9,642 bases of DNA. Source: JACCRE01 sp049790855. GTDB lineage: Bacteria; Planctomycetota; Planctomycetia; Planctomycetales; Planctomycetaceae. Made by a program: the position numbers and the translations under genes. Below are positions 1 to 6,106 of this stretch, piece after piece; position 1 is the stretch's first letter; each line of letters starts with the position of its first letter. The stretch covers positions 1 through 9,642 of the forward strand of contig JBAQZJ010000455.1 in NCBI GenBank assembly GCA_049790855.1, in the 5' to 3' direction. A model generated the notes under the pieces. That model ran no database searches, was not told the DNA's origin, and saw only the letters and a list, made by a program, of their open reading frames with translations.

Positions 1-74
1 TCACGCCAGCACTCGCAAGCTGACCGCGCAGAGAAACCCGTTGTTCAACAGGCTGTTAGGCCCCGCCACCCGTC

Positions 75-145
75 GAATGGCCATAGGCGTGTCGAGCGAC
101 GTTCGACATGCCTACGCCTTCGGCGAAGGCATGCTACCCCGCCGG
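75..145. repeat. Palindromic intergenic repeat, copy A (left end diverged)
   Basis: This stretch matches positions 480-549 (copy B) at all but about five places over roughly 70 bases. It contains an internal hairpin with 12-nt arms at 84-95 and 103-114 (one mismatch) around a gcgacgt loop. A second small hairpin, gccttc-ggc-gaaggc, follows. The left outer arm seen in copy B is not recognisable here, so the copy is truncated or diverged on that side. It lies just upstream of a small membrane-protein gene. It resembles the REP-like non-coding palindromes common in GC-rich genomes, but the family is not identified. Confidence 0.75.
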
Positions 146-179
146 TGAATGTGCGACCGACATCCGATATGTTGTCGTC

Positions 180-184
180 GGAGG
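180..184 (+). promoter_or_regulatory. Ribosome binding site GGAGG that decides the start at 192
   Basis: GGAGG lies seven bases before the GTG at 192. The in-frame ATG at 108 lies inside repeat copy A and has no comparable site, and the next in-frame ATG (204) is too far from this one. This favours GTG 192. Confidence 0.6.
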
Positions 185-191
185 TGTCCAA

Positions 192-455
192 GTGCGTCTT
201 CTGATGCGGCGGCTGGTTCGCTTGCTCTTTCGCCGGAAGCGATCGGATTGGCGCGATCTGGCGATGATCGTGATCTTCTGCGTCGTCACGAGTGCGTACG
301 GTCTCGTGCTCGGCCACTTCGGCGGACCGCTGGCGTTCAGGATCGGCCTCGCCGTCCCGTTCGTATTCTTGATCGCAATGCTGGCGTTGGACGTTCGCCT
401 CAGGCTCCGCCGGATCGAGCGGGCCAAACGAAATCAGTCGCGGCCCCAGGCGTGA
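192..455 (+). CDS. Small two-helix membrane protein of unknown function
   Basis: This is an 87-residue protein that I do not recognise as a named family. It begins with a strongly basic segment (many Arg and Lys in residues 1-20). Two hydrophobic segments follow, about residues 23-41 (LAMIVIFCVVTSAYGLVLG) and 50-66 (IGLAVPFVFLIAMLALD), and then a second basic tail rich in Arg. By the positive-inside rule this suggests a hairpin in the inner membrane with both ends in the cytoplasm. GTG 192 is chosen because GGAGG lies seven bases upstream; an in-frame ATG at 108 would add a polar leader encoded by a repeat. The stop codon ends at 455, and a palindromic repeat begins at 456. The gene converges on the ABC permease gene. 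The size, charge pattern and good RBS support a real gene; the function is unknown. Confidence 0.65.
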   Translation: MRLLMRRLVRLLFRRKRSDWRDLAMIVIFCVVTSAYGLVLGHFGGPLAFRIGLAVPFVFLIAMLALDVRLRLRRIERAKRNQSRPQA

Positions 456-549
456 CGGCGGGGTGGCATGCCTTTGGCCGAATGGCCCTAGGCATGTCGA
501 GCGACGTTCGGCATGCCTACGCCTTCGGCGAAGGCATGCCACCCCGCCG
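456..549. repeat. Palindromic intergenic repeat, copy B (complete)
   Basis: The element has perfect 17-nt inverted outer arms at 456-472 and 533-549. An inner hairpin has 12-nt arms at 489-500 and 508-519 (one mismatch) around the loop gcgacgt. It shares about 93 percent of bases with copy A over 480-549. It fills nearly the whole gap between two convergent stop codons (455 on + and 559 on -), so it could act as a shared transcription terminator or mRNA 3' stabiliser for both genes. That role is inferred from position. There is no poly-T tract on either side. Confidence 0.8.
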
Positions 550-558
550 AGCGCTGCC

Positions 559-1701
559 TCAATCGAGTGTCTGGCGGTAGCGGACGGCGGCGACGACCAG
601 TGCGACGGCGGCGAACAGGGCGATCGGCCACAGCTCCGGGGCGGTCGCTTCCAGGTCGTTGCCCTTGAGCATCACGCCGCGGATGATCCGTAAAAAATGT
701 GTGAGCGGCAGCACCTCGCCGATGACCTGCGCCCAGCCGGGCATGCCGCGGAACGGGAACATGAACCCCGACAGCAGGATCGACGGCAGGAAGAAGAAGA
801 ACGTCATCTGCATCGCCTGAAGCTGGTTCTTGGCGAGCGTCGAGAAGGTGATGCCGACGGCGAGGTTGGCGACGATGAACACGAACGCCGCCGCCAGCAA
901 CAGCACGAGGCTGCCGGCCGTCGGCACATGAAACAGGGACTTCGCTGCGACGAGAATCAGCGCGACCTGCACGTAGCCGACGACGATGTAGGGCGCGATC
1001 TTGCCGAGCAGCACCTCGACGGGCCGGGTCGGCATCGAAAGCAGGTTCTCCATCGTGCCCCGCTCGCGCTCGCGGGTGATCGCGAGGCCGGTGATGAGGA
1101 TCATCGTCAGCGTCAGCACGACGCCCATCAGGCCGGGCACGATGTTGTATTGCGTCACCGCCTCCGGGTTGTAGCGGGCATGCACGCGCAGCTCGACCGG
1201 TCCCGGCGTGCCGGCCAGCGAGGCGAGCGGGCCTTTCAGGTCGTGCCGCAGGGCGTCGTCGATGAGTGCGCGGAGCGCCCCGACGGCGTTGCTCGTCGCC
1301 GCCGGGTCGGTCGCGTCGGCGGCGACGAGAATCACCGGCCGGTCGCCGCGCAGCAGGTCGCGGCTGAAGTCCTCCGGAATGTGGACGACGAACAGCACCT
1401 CGCCGCGGGCGAGGGCGGCGTTCGCCTCGTCTTCGCTGTTCATCTCGCGAACGAACGCGAAATAGCCGCTGTTGCGAATCGCCGACAGCAGCGTGCGGCC
1501 GTAGGGTCCGCGGTCGGCCGAAAGTACGGCGGTCGGCAGTTGTTTCGGGTCGGAGTTGATCGCATAGCCGAACAGCAGCAACTGCAACAGCGGGATGCCG
1601 ACCATCATGCCGAACGTCAGCCGGTCGCGCCGCATCTGCACGAACTCTTTGACGACGATCGCGGCGAACCGTCCCGGCGAAAAGTGACGATTTCGATTCA
1701 T
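559..1701 (-). CDS. ABC-2 type exporter permease (YbhR/YbhS-like)
   Basis: This is a 380-residue inner-membrane permease of an ABC exporter. It has the standard family layout: a first transmembrane helix near residues 31-48, a large periplasmic domain (about 50-185), then five helices near 187-208, 235-256, 263-287, 299-316 and 359-374. The motif ERERGTMENLL (211-221), just after the second helix, is the family's conserved cytoplasmic coupling stretch. Length and layout fit the YbhR/YbhS/YhhJ group, in which the permease works with a separate ATPase and an HlyD-like adaptor. The start ATG at 1701 has GGAAGG seven bases upstream and lies 35 bases after the ATPase stop. Only one permease is present, so a homodimer is likely. 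The substrate cannot be read from the sequence; drugs or lipophilic compounds are typical for relatives. Confidence 0.92.
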   Translation of the reverse strand: MNRNRHFSPGRFAAIVVKEFVQMRRDRLTFGMMVGIPLLQLLLFGYAINSDPKQLPTAVLSADRGPYGRTLLSAIRNSGYFAFVREMNSEDEANAALARGEVLFVVHIPEDFSRDLLRGDRPVILVAADATDPAATSNAVGALRALIDDALRHDLKGPLASLAGTPGPVELRVHARYNPEAVTQYNIVPGLMGVVLTLTMILITGLAITRERERGTMENLLSMPTRPVEVLLGKIAPYIVVGYVQVALILVAAKSLFHVPTAGSLVLLLAAAFVFIVANLAVGITFSTLAKNQLQAMQMTFFFFLPSILLSGFMFPFRGMPGWAQVIGEVLPLTHFLRIIRGVMLKGNDLEATAPELWPIALFAAVALVVAAVRYRQTLD

Positions 1702-1712
1702 GGGTCCGCCTT

Positions 1713-1734
1713 CCCACGGGGCGCAGCCCGTGGG
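1713..1734. repeat. Intercistronic hairpin 1 in the ABC operon
   Basis: A perfect 8-bp stem (cccacggg / cccgtggg) with a 6-nt loop begins two bases after the ATPase stop codon. The RBS of the permease gene (ccttcc on the + strand, 1709-1714) overlaps the base of the stem. The same element occurs in the other orientation at 2704-2725. Possible roles are attenuation, mRNA processing or modulation of permease translation, all inferred. Confidence 0.75.
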
Positions 1735-1736
1735 CT

Positions 1737-2678
1737 TCAATTCAACCCTCGTCCCTCTTCCCTCGTCCCTCGCCCCTCGTCCATCAAATGAATGAACACG
1801 TCCTCGAGGCTCGTCTCGCTTCGCCGCCATTCGTAGGCGTCGGTCCGGAAGGGCCGAATCGCCTGTTCCAGTGCCTCGGCGTCGTCTCCGCTGACGTGCA
1901 GCTCGTTGCCGAAGGCGACCGCTTGTTGCACATCCGGCTCGCCGCGGAGTCGGTTCGCCAGTTCGAGCAGATCGGGGCCGCGAACCGTCCAGGTCGTCAG
2001 GTGGACCTGCTCGACGACCTCGGCGACGGTTCCGCTGGAGAGCAGCCGGCCGTTGAAGATGTAGGCCAGCCGGTGGCAGCGTTCGGCTTCGTCCATGTAA
2101 TGCGTCGTGATCAGGCAGGTGATGCCCTCGGCGGACAGCTCGTAAATCTCGTCCCAGAAATCACGGCGCGCCTTGGGGTCGACGCCCGCCGTCGGCTCAT
2201 CGAGCAGCAGCAGTTTCGGACGGTGGATCAGGCAGGCCGCCAGCGCCAGCCGCTGCTTCCATCCGCCGGAAAGCTGCCCGGCGAGCTGGTCTTTGCGGAA
2301 CGCCAGGCCGAGTCGATCGAGGCTCTCGCGGACGGCGACGCGACGATTCGGAACGCCGTAGACGCGGGCGGTGAAGTCGAGGTTTTCGGCGATGCTCAGG
2401 TCTTCCCAGAAGCTGAACCTCTGCGTCATGTAGCCGACCTGGCGTTTGATCGCCTCGCTCTCGGCGATCACGTCGAATCCGAGGCATTCGCCGCCGCCGG
2501 CGTCGGGCCGCAGCAGTCCGCACAGCATCCGCAGAAACGTCGTCTTGCCGCTGCCGTTGGGACCGAGAAACCCGCAGATGTCTCCCGCGCGAACCTTGAG
2601 ATCGACGTGATCGACCGCCGTCCGTGCGCCGAACCGTTTCGTCATGCCGTGGACGTCGATGGCGAGCGGGGAGGGCAT
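1737..2678 (-). CDS. ABC exporter ATP-binding protein
   Basis: This is a 313-residue nucleotide-binding subunit that powers the neighbouring permease. It shows Walker A GPNGSGKTT (39-47), a Q-loop Gln at 86 (YMTQ), the signature LSGGWKQR (136-143), Walker B LLLLDEP (156-162), the D-loop AGVD (164-167) and the switch His 193 (TTHYMDEAE). A C-terminal region of about 80 residues ends in SLEDVFIHLM, as in ABC-2 exporters of the CcmA/YbhF type. The signature has Trp where most have Gln (LSGGQ). The last 14 or so residues (DEGRGTREEGRGLN) come from a 7-nt tandem repeat and look like an added tail. The start at 2678 is chosen because the domain begins a few residues later. No strong RBS is visible, and ATG 2645 is an alternative. 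The gene lies between the adaptor (49 bases) and the permease (35 bases). Confidence 0.93.
   Translation of the reverse strand: MPSPLAIDVHGMTKRFGARTAVDHVDLKVRAGDICGFLGPNGSGKTTFLRMLCGLLRPDAGGGECLGFDVIAESEAIKRQVGYMTQRFSFWEDLSIAENLDFTARVYGVPNRRVAVRESLDRLGLAFRKDQLAGQLSGGWKQRLALAACLIHRPKLLLLDEPTAGVDPKARRDFWDEIYELSAEGITCLITTHYMDEAERCHRLAYIFNGRLLSSGTVAEVVEQVHLTTWTVRGPDLLELANRLRGEPDVQQAVAFGNELHVSGDDAEALEQAIRPFRTDAYEWRRSETSLEDVFIHLMDEGRGTREEGRGLN
1746..1782. repeat. Five-unit 7-nt tandem repeat inside the ATPase 3' end
   Basis: Five consecutive 7-mers read ccctcgt, ccctctt, ccctcgt, ccctcgc and ccctcgt on the + strand, followed by cc. They encode the Arg/Gly/Glu tail of the ABC ATPase. Because the unit is not a multiple of three, gain or loss of one unit would change the reading frame and the stop position. 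Confidence 0.8.
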
Positions 2679-2703
2679 GAGGGTTGAGGCTTGCGGGGGG
2701 AAG

Positions 2704-2725
2704 CCCACGGGCTGCGTCCCGTGGG
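2704..2725. repeat. Intercistronic hairpin 2 in the ABC operon
   Basis: It has an 8-bp perfect stem (cccacggg / cccgtggg) with loop ctgcgt, two bases after the stop codon of the adaptor gene. With the flanking bases it matches the hairpin at 1713-1734 read on the opposite strand with a single change (aagcccacgggctgcg, then c or t, then cccgtggg). Confidence 0.75.
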
Positions 2726-2727
2726 TC

Positions 2728-3696
2728 TCATTCAAACTCGACGTCCACCGGCTGACCCGGATGCAGCGTCGCGGCAACGTCGGGGTCGAAACGCAGTTCG
2801 ACGAGAAAGACGAGCTTCGAGCGGCTTTCGCGGCTGTAGATGACCGGCGGGGTGTATTCCGCCCGCGGCGAGATGAACGTCACGGTGCCGACGAGCGGCT
2901 CGGGCCGGCCGTCGACGTAGACATGGACGTCTTCTCCGACCTCGACCGTCGCGATCCGCGGCTCCGGTACGAAGGCCCGCACTTTGATGTTGTTCGGCGG
3001 CAGCAGAGAGACGACGGGGCGTCCCGCGGCGACCCATTCGCCCACGCGGTACAGCGTGTCGAACACCAGCCCCGCCTGCGGGGCCGACTGCCGTGTCTGG
3101 TCGAGATCCCATTCCGCGCTGGCCAGCGCCGCCTCGCGGGCCTGCACTTCCGCTCGGGCCGCGTTGATCCGATCGACACGGTCGCCGAGCAGGCCGGTTT
3201 CAAGCTCGGCCGCGTATTGCGCGACCAGTTGGCTTTTCTGCTCGTAATCGGAGCGTGCCCGGTCGAGTTGCTCGTCGGTCACTGCCCCCGACTTTCGCAG
3301 CCGCTGCAGGCGGGCCAGTTCGCCTTCCGCCAGCGAAAGCGATGCGCGGGCCTCTTTGAGCTTCGCTTCGAGCGCATCGATTTCCGTGGGTCGAAGCCCC
3401 TTGGTCGCGTCGTCAAGCAGGGCGCGAGTCTGTGCAAGCTGCCCTTCGGCCTGATTCTTCGCCGTTTCTTCCGGCGTGCTTTTGATCGTGAACAGCAGGT
3501 CGCCGGCCGCGACCTGGTCGCCCCGCCGGACGTGCAGCGATTCGAGATCGCGCGACACCGGCGGCGCGACGTAGACGAATTCGCCCTCGACGTAGCCCTG
3601 CACGAGGTGACTGGGAGGATCGTCGCAACCGCCCAGCCAGAGCGCGACCAGCGCCACGGCAAGCCGTCTACGCCGCGCTGCGTCGAGGCTGTTCAT
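2728..3696 (-). CDS. HlyD/YbhG-like periplasmic adaptor lipoprotein of the ABC exporter
   Basis: This is a 322-residue membrane-fusion protein that would link the inner-membrane ABC exporter to the envelope. The N-terminus is a lipoprotein signal: a basic stretch RRRR (8-11), a hydrophobic core, and the lipobox LGGC with Cys at 24. The first half-lipoyl segment spans about 33-75 (VRRGDQVAAGDLLF), a long charged coiled coil about 76-200, the second half-lipoyl about 203-232 (VGEWVAAGRPVVSL), and a beta-barrel region the remainder, ending in HPGQPVDVEF. The phrase KGLRPTEIDALEAKL in the coiled coil is typical of YbhG relatives. It is the first gene of the operon and has no strong RBS at the ATG. 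Lipid anchoring replaces the usual membrane helix, as in AcrA-type adaptors. No outer-membrane TolC-like gene lies in the window. Confidence 0.9.
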   Translation of the reverse strand: MNSLDAARRRRLAVALVALWLGGCDDPPSHLVQGYVEGEFVYVAPPVSRDLESLHVRRGDQVAAGDLLFTIKSTPEETAKNQAEGQLAQTRALLDDATKGLRPTEIDALEAKLKEARASLSLAEGELARLQRLRKSGAVTDEQLDRARSDYEQKSQLVAQYAAELETGLLGDRVDRINAARAEVQAREAALASAEWDLDQTRQSAPQAGLVFDTLYRVGEWVAAGRPVVSLLPPNNIKVRAFVPEPRIATVEVGEDVHVYVDGRPEPLVGTVTFISPRAEYTPPVIYSRESRSKLVFLVELRFDPDVAATLHPGQPVDVEFE

Positions 3697-3892
3697 CGGG
3701 GGCGTTTCTGCGGCGAGTGACGTCGAGCTTTGGATTCTTCAATTCTCTGTGATTTTCGGTATCGTACTGCCGTGGTCAACCGCCGACGAGCCGGTGGTGT
3801 GAGCGGCGTTCGACGAGACGCATCGTCGGAACGACCGAAGATGCGAAGACGGCAGAGACGGCGAGGTCGTCACTCTTCAAGGAAACCGGGGA
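3697..3892. promoter_or_regulatory. Divergent intergenic region with candidate promoters
   Basis: This 196-base gap separates the ABC operon (-) from the pRiA4b-like gene (+). On the + strand, ttttcggtatcgt (3753-3765) contains TATCGT as a possible -10 box; a near-identical motif occurs at 8999-9011. On the minus strand TTGACC (3774-3779) could be a -35 box, but the -10 partner is weak (GAAAAT, 16 bases on). No clear operator or riboswitch is visible. Confidence 0.35.
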
Positions 3893-4561
3893 TTGCACAA
3901 TGCCGCCGAAAAGAAGAAGGCATCTTCTGCGAAGCAGCCGGCCGCCCGAAGCGGAAAGACCGCCAAGAAGGCGTCGCCGACTCGTCGCGGGCAGCCCAGC
4001 GGTGCGATCGACCAGTTGAAGGTCACGTTGTGCGACTTCAGACCGCCGATCTGGCGACGGCTGCTGGTGCCGGGGGACTTCACGCTCGGCGACTTGCACT
4101 GGGTTCTGCAAATCGCGTTCGGCTGGACCAATTCGCACATGCATCAGTTCGTCACGAAAGACCGGACGTACTACAGCGATCCGACGTTTCAACTGGGCGA
4201 CGGCCCCTTCGGGATGTCGGTGCATGACGAGACTCGGACGCGGCTCGACGGCGTCCTCAAGCAACCGAAAGACAAGCTCACCTACGATTACGACTTCGGT
4301 GACAGTTGGGAGCACGAGCTAGTCGTCGAAAAGCTTCTCGACCGCGATCCGGCCGCAACGTATCCCCGGTGCGTCGCCGGAAAACAGGCCGGGCCGCCCG
4401 AAGACGTCGGCGGCGTCTGGGGCTATGCCGAACTACTCGACATCCTCGCCGACGAGACTCATCCGGAACGGGAAGAACGGCTCGAATGGGTCGGCGAAGA
4501 CTTCGACCCGGCGGCGTTCGACCAGGATGCGGTCAACAGGGAATTGGCGCGGCTTCGGTGA
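3893..4561 (+). CDS. pRiA4b ORF-3-like domain protein
   Basis: This is a 222-residue protein of the plasmid pRiA4b ORF-3 family (PF07929), whose biochemical role is unknown. After a Lys/Ala/Ser-rich leader (about 1-38) the family core is complete. It runs from VTLCDFRPPIWRRLLVPGD (44-62) through ILQIAFGW-type (VLQIAFGW, 71-78) and SHMHQF to YDYDFGDSWEHELVVE (131-146), then Cys 160, AGPPEDVGGVWGY (166-178) and EDFDPAAFD (202-210). The acidic and His residues of the FGDSWEH and PPEDVGG motifs are family hallmarks. The TTG start at 3893 with AAGGA nine bases upstream keeps the frame. However, ATG 3900, with GGGGA seven bases upstream, would read MPPKKKKASS if one A were added to the A run at 3909-3912. 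A real or sequencing frameshift at the 5' end is therefore likely. The 3' end overlaps the convergent lipoprotein gene. Confidence 0.88.
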   Translation: MHNAAEKKKASSAKQPAARSGKTAKKASPTRRGQPSGAIDQLKVTLCDFRPPIWRRLLVPGDFTLGDLHWVLQIAFGWTNSHMHQFVTKDRTYYSDPTFQLGDGPFGMSVHDETRTRLDGVLKQPKDKLTYDYDFGDSWEHELVVEKLLDRDPAATYPRCVAGKQAGPPEDVGGVWGYAELLDILADETHPEREERLEWVGEDFDPAAFDQDAVNRELARLR

Positions 4562-5475
4562 GCGCCTTCGACGACGGCTGGCCCGTCTTCGATCCGCACG
4601 GCGAACGGCACATCATGCACGATGCCGCTGCGTTGGAATTGCCCCCAGCCCTTGTAGAGACCGGGTTGGGGAAAATGCGCGTCGAAGGTCACGGTGCCGT
4701 CGGCCGGCGTGCCTTCGACCGGGTGCGCATGAACGTACTGCTCGCCGTCGGCGCTGAGGACGACGAGATGGCCCATCGCCCCGAGATACGGCTGCAAGTC
4801 GGTGACGGGCTTTCCGGCATCGTCGAACAACTGAAACGTGATCCGCGTCGCCCCCTCCGCCGGTTCGAGCGCGATTTCCGCAGCCAGCTCATCCGTCGTC
4901 ACGCGACCGGGGACGTTCGGAACCAGTTCCGGGCGTTCGGGAGGCGTGCCGGCGACCTCGACTTCGGCGATCGCCGTCGCCGGTTTGCGGCCGGCGGGTT
5001 TGAAGTCGGCGTACAGTCGGTAGATGCCGGCCGTAGGAAAGGCGAAAGTCGTCGTGAAGCTGCCGTCGGGTTCCAGCGTTGGGTGAATGTGAGCGAAGCG
5101 ATCGAGGCCGTCGCGAACGATGATCAGGTGCAGCTTCTTCTCGTGGGTGACGTCGAATTGCTCGATCGGCTTACCGGCGTCGTCGCGCAGCGTGAGCCGC
5201 AATTCGACGGACTGTTCGGGTTCGATCGTCGCGGGTTCGGCGGCCACCAGCAGCTCCGCTTCACCGCCTCCGTGTTCGTGCCCACCGTGTTTTTCGTGTG
5301 CGCCGTGATGGTGAGCCTCCGCCTCCGCTGCGTTTTCGTCGGCCTCGTGCGCGGTTCGAGGGACGGACGAGTCCTCCCGCGCATCGCAGCCGAGCAGCGC
5401 GAACCAAGGCAGCAGCGCCGCAGTCAGGCCCGCCGTGCGAAGCCGGCCTGGCGGCAACAGCGATCGAGTGTTCAT
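4459..5475 (-). CDS. His-rich lipoprotein with two repeated metal-site-like domains
   Basis: This is a 338-residue predicted lipoprotein with a signal segment ending in the lipobox LLGC (Cys 30). A linker carries a His cluster, HHHGAHEKHGGHEH (55-68). Two homologous beta-rich modules follow. Module 1 (about 75-176) has KLHL, AHIHP and FPTAGIYRLYADF. Module 2 (about 198-295) has MGHLVV, VHAHP and FPQPGLYKGWGQF. In both, a His is followed 13 residues later by H-x-H-P (116/129/131 and 236/249/251). This pattern suggests metal (copper-type) binding in the periplasm, which is an inference; I do not know a characterised member. ATG 5475 has AGGA eight bases upstream. The conserved part ends about where the opposite gene's stop lies. 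The last 33 or so residues (Ser/Arg-rich) are antisense to the pRiA4b-like gene and look like read-through after loss of a stop. Confidence 0.82.
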   Translation of the reverse strand: MNTRSLLPPGRLRTAGLTAALLPWFALLGCDAREDSSVPRTAHEADENAAEAEAHHHGAHEKHGGHEHGGGEAELLVAAEPATIEPEQSVELRLTLRDDAGKPIEQFDVTHEKKLHLIIVRDGLDRFAHIHPTLEPDGSFTTTFAFPTAGIYRLYADFKPAGRKPATAIAEVEVAGTPPERPELVPNVPGRVTTDELAAEIALEPAEGATRITFQLFDDAGKPVTDLQPYLGAMGHLVVLSADGEQYVHAHPVEGTPADGTVTFDAHFPQPGLYKGWGQFQRSGIVHDVPFAVRIEDGPAVVEGAHRSRANSLLTASWSNAAGSKSSPTHSSRSSRSG

Positions 5476-5560
5476 CGCGTCGTTCCTGAAGGATGCGGCC
5501 GGTGCCGGTCGTTCGATTGTTTGGTCAGGGTGCAAGGTCGGCAATGCCAATTCGCATGAG

Positions 5561-6106
5561 TCAACCGGCGACGCGGCGTCCCTTAGCAGGTTCGACCGGC
5601 GTGATTCGCAGCGCGCAGCCGATCTTTGACAGCGCCGTTTGCAGCGAGTCGATCGAGAGGTGCTTCCGTCGCGCGAGGACGTGGCTGAGCATGTCCTCCG
5701 ACAACCCCGTCGCCTCGCAGAACTCGCGGCGGGTCTTGAACCGCCGGCGAATCAGGTCGGCCAGCTCGTCGCGGTAATCCGGCTCCCGCGCGACGCCGGC
5801 GGCGATCGCCAGCCGGCTGCTGAGATCCTTCGCGATCCGATAGACCGGACTCTGAACCGACTCGGTCCGTGGTACGCCGCGTCCGTCGTAGAGCCTCGCG
5901 ACTTCCCGCCACCAGAAACCGTCAAAGTCGTTCCAGTCGGGACCGTCGGCGGCCCGTTCGCGAAGCCGATCGACGAGCGCGCGTTCCTCGCCGTCCAATT
6001 CCGACAATGGGATCGCCTGTCCGCGAAGATCAGTGTAGGTCTTGGGGCGCTTGCTCATTATTGCACGCCTGTCGGCATGATCGTTGTTCGACGCCTGTCG
6101 CGTCAT
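5561..6106 (-). CDS. HTH-containing DNA-binding protein (antitoxin/regulator-like)
   Basis: This is a 181-residue soluble protein. The C-terminal part (about 124-170) reads FKTRREFCEATGLSEDMLSHVLARRKHLSIDSLQTAL. It fits an XRE/lambda-repressor-like helix-turn-helix, with the recognition helix around EDMLSHVLARRKH. The N-terminal part has a conserved-looking block, PDWNDFDGFWWREVARLYDGRG (about 56-77), of unknown role. The start codon at 6106 overlaps the upstream gene's stop as TGATG, which implies translational coupling. ATG 6058 (MSKRPKTYTDLRGQ) is a credible alternative because the protein-like sequence begins there; neither has a strong RBS. The His-rich lipoprotein gene starts 85 bases downstream and may be co-transcribed. 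Function as a transcription regulator or antitoxin is inferred from the HTH and the gene order. Confidence 0.78.
   Translation of the reverse strand: MTRQASNNDHADRRAIMSKRPKTYTDLRGQAIPLSELDGEERALVDRLRERAADGPDWNDFDGFWWREVARLYDGRGVPRTESVQSPVYRIAKDLSSRLAIAAGVAREPDYRDELADLIRRRFKTRREFCEATGLSEDMLSHVLARRKHLSIDSLQTALSKIGCALRITPVEPAKGRRVAG

Noticed and set aside
2..148. Open + strand frame at the left edge that could be the end of an upstream gene
   Set aside because: Its last 25 or so codons lie in the palindromic repeat and the first 20 show no family motif, so it cannot be supported from this window.
75..549. CRISPR array or integron cassette
   Set aside because: There are only two repeat copies, no regular spacers, no cas genes, no integrase and no recognisable attC core sites.
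697..1791. Long open frame on the + strand opposite the ABC permease
   Set aside because: It is the mirror of the permease gene. Its product is rich in Arg, His, Gln and Asp with no domain, as is usual for antisense frames of GC-rich genes.
1788..2687. Long + strand frame opposite the ABC ATPase
   Set aside because: The minus strand has a complete set of ABC ATPase motifs, and this frame has no recognisable motif.
4306..5559. 417-codon + strand frame running over the pRiA4b-like and lipoprotein genes
   Set aside because: It is out of frame with the clear pRiA4b domain and antisense to the lipoprotein, and its composition is arginine-rich and domainless.
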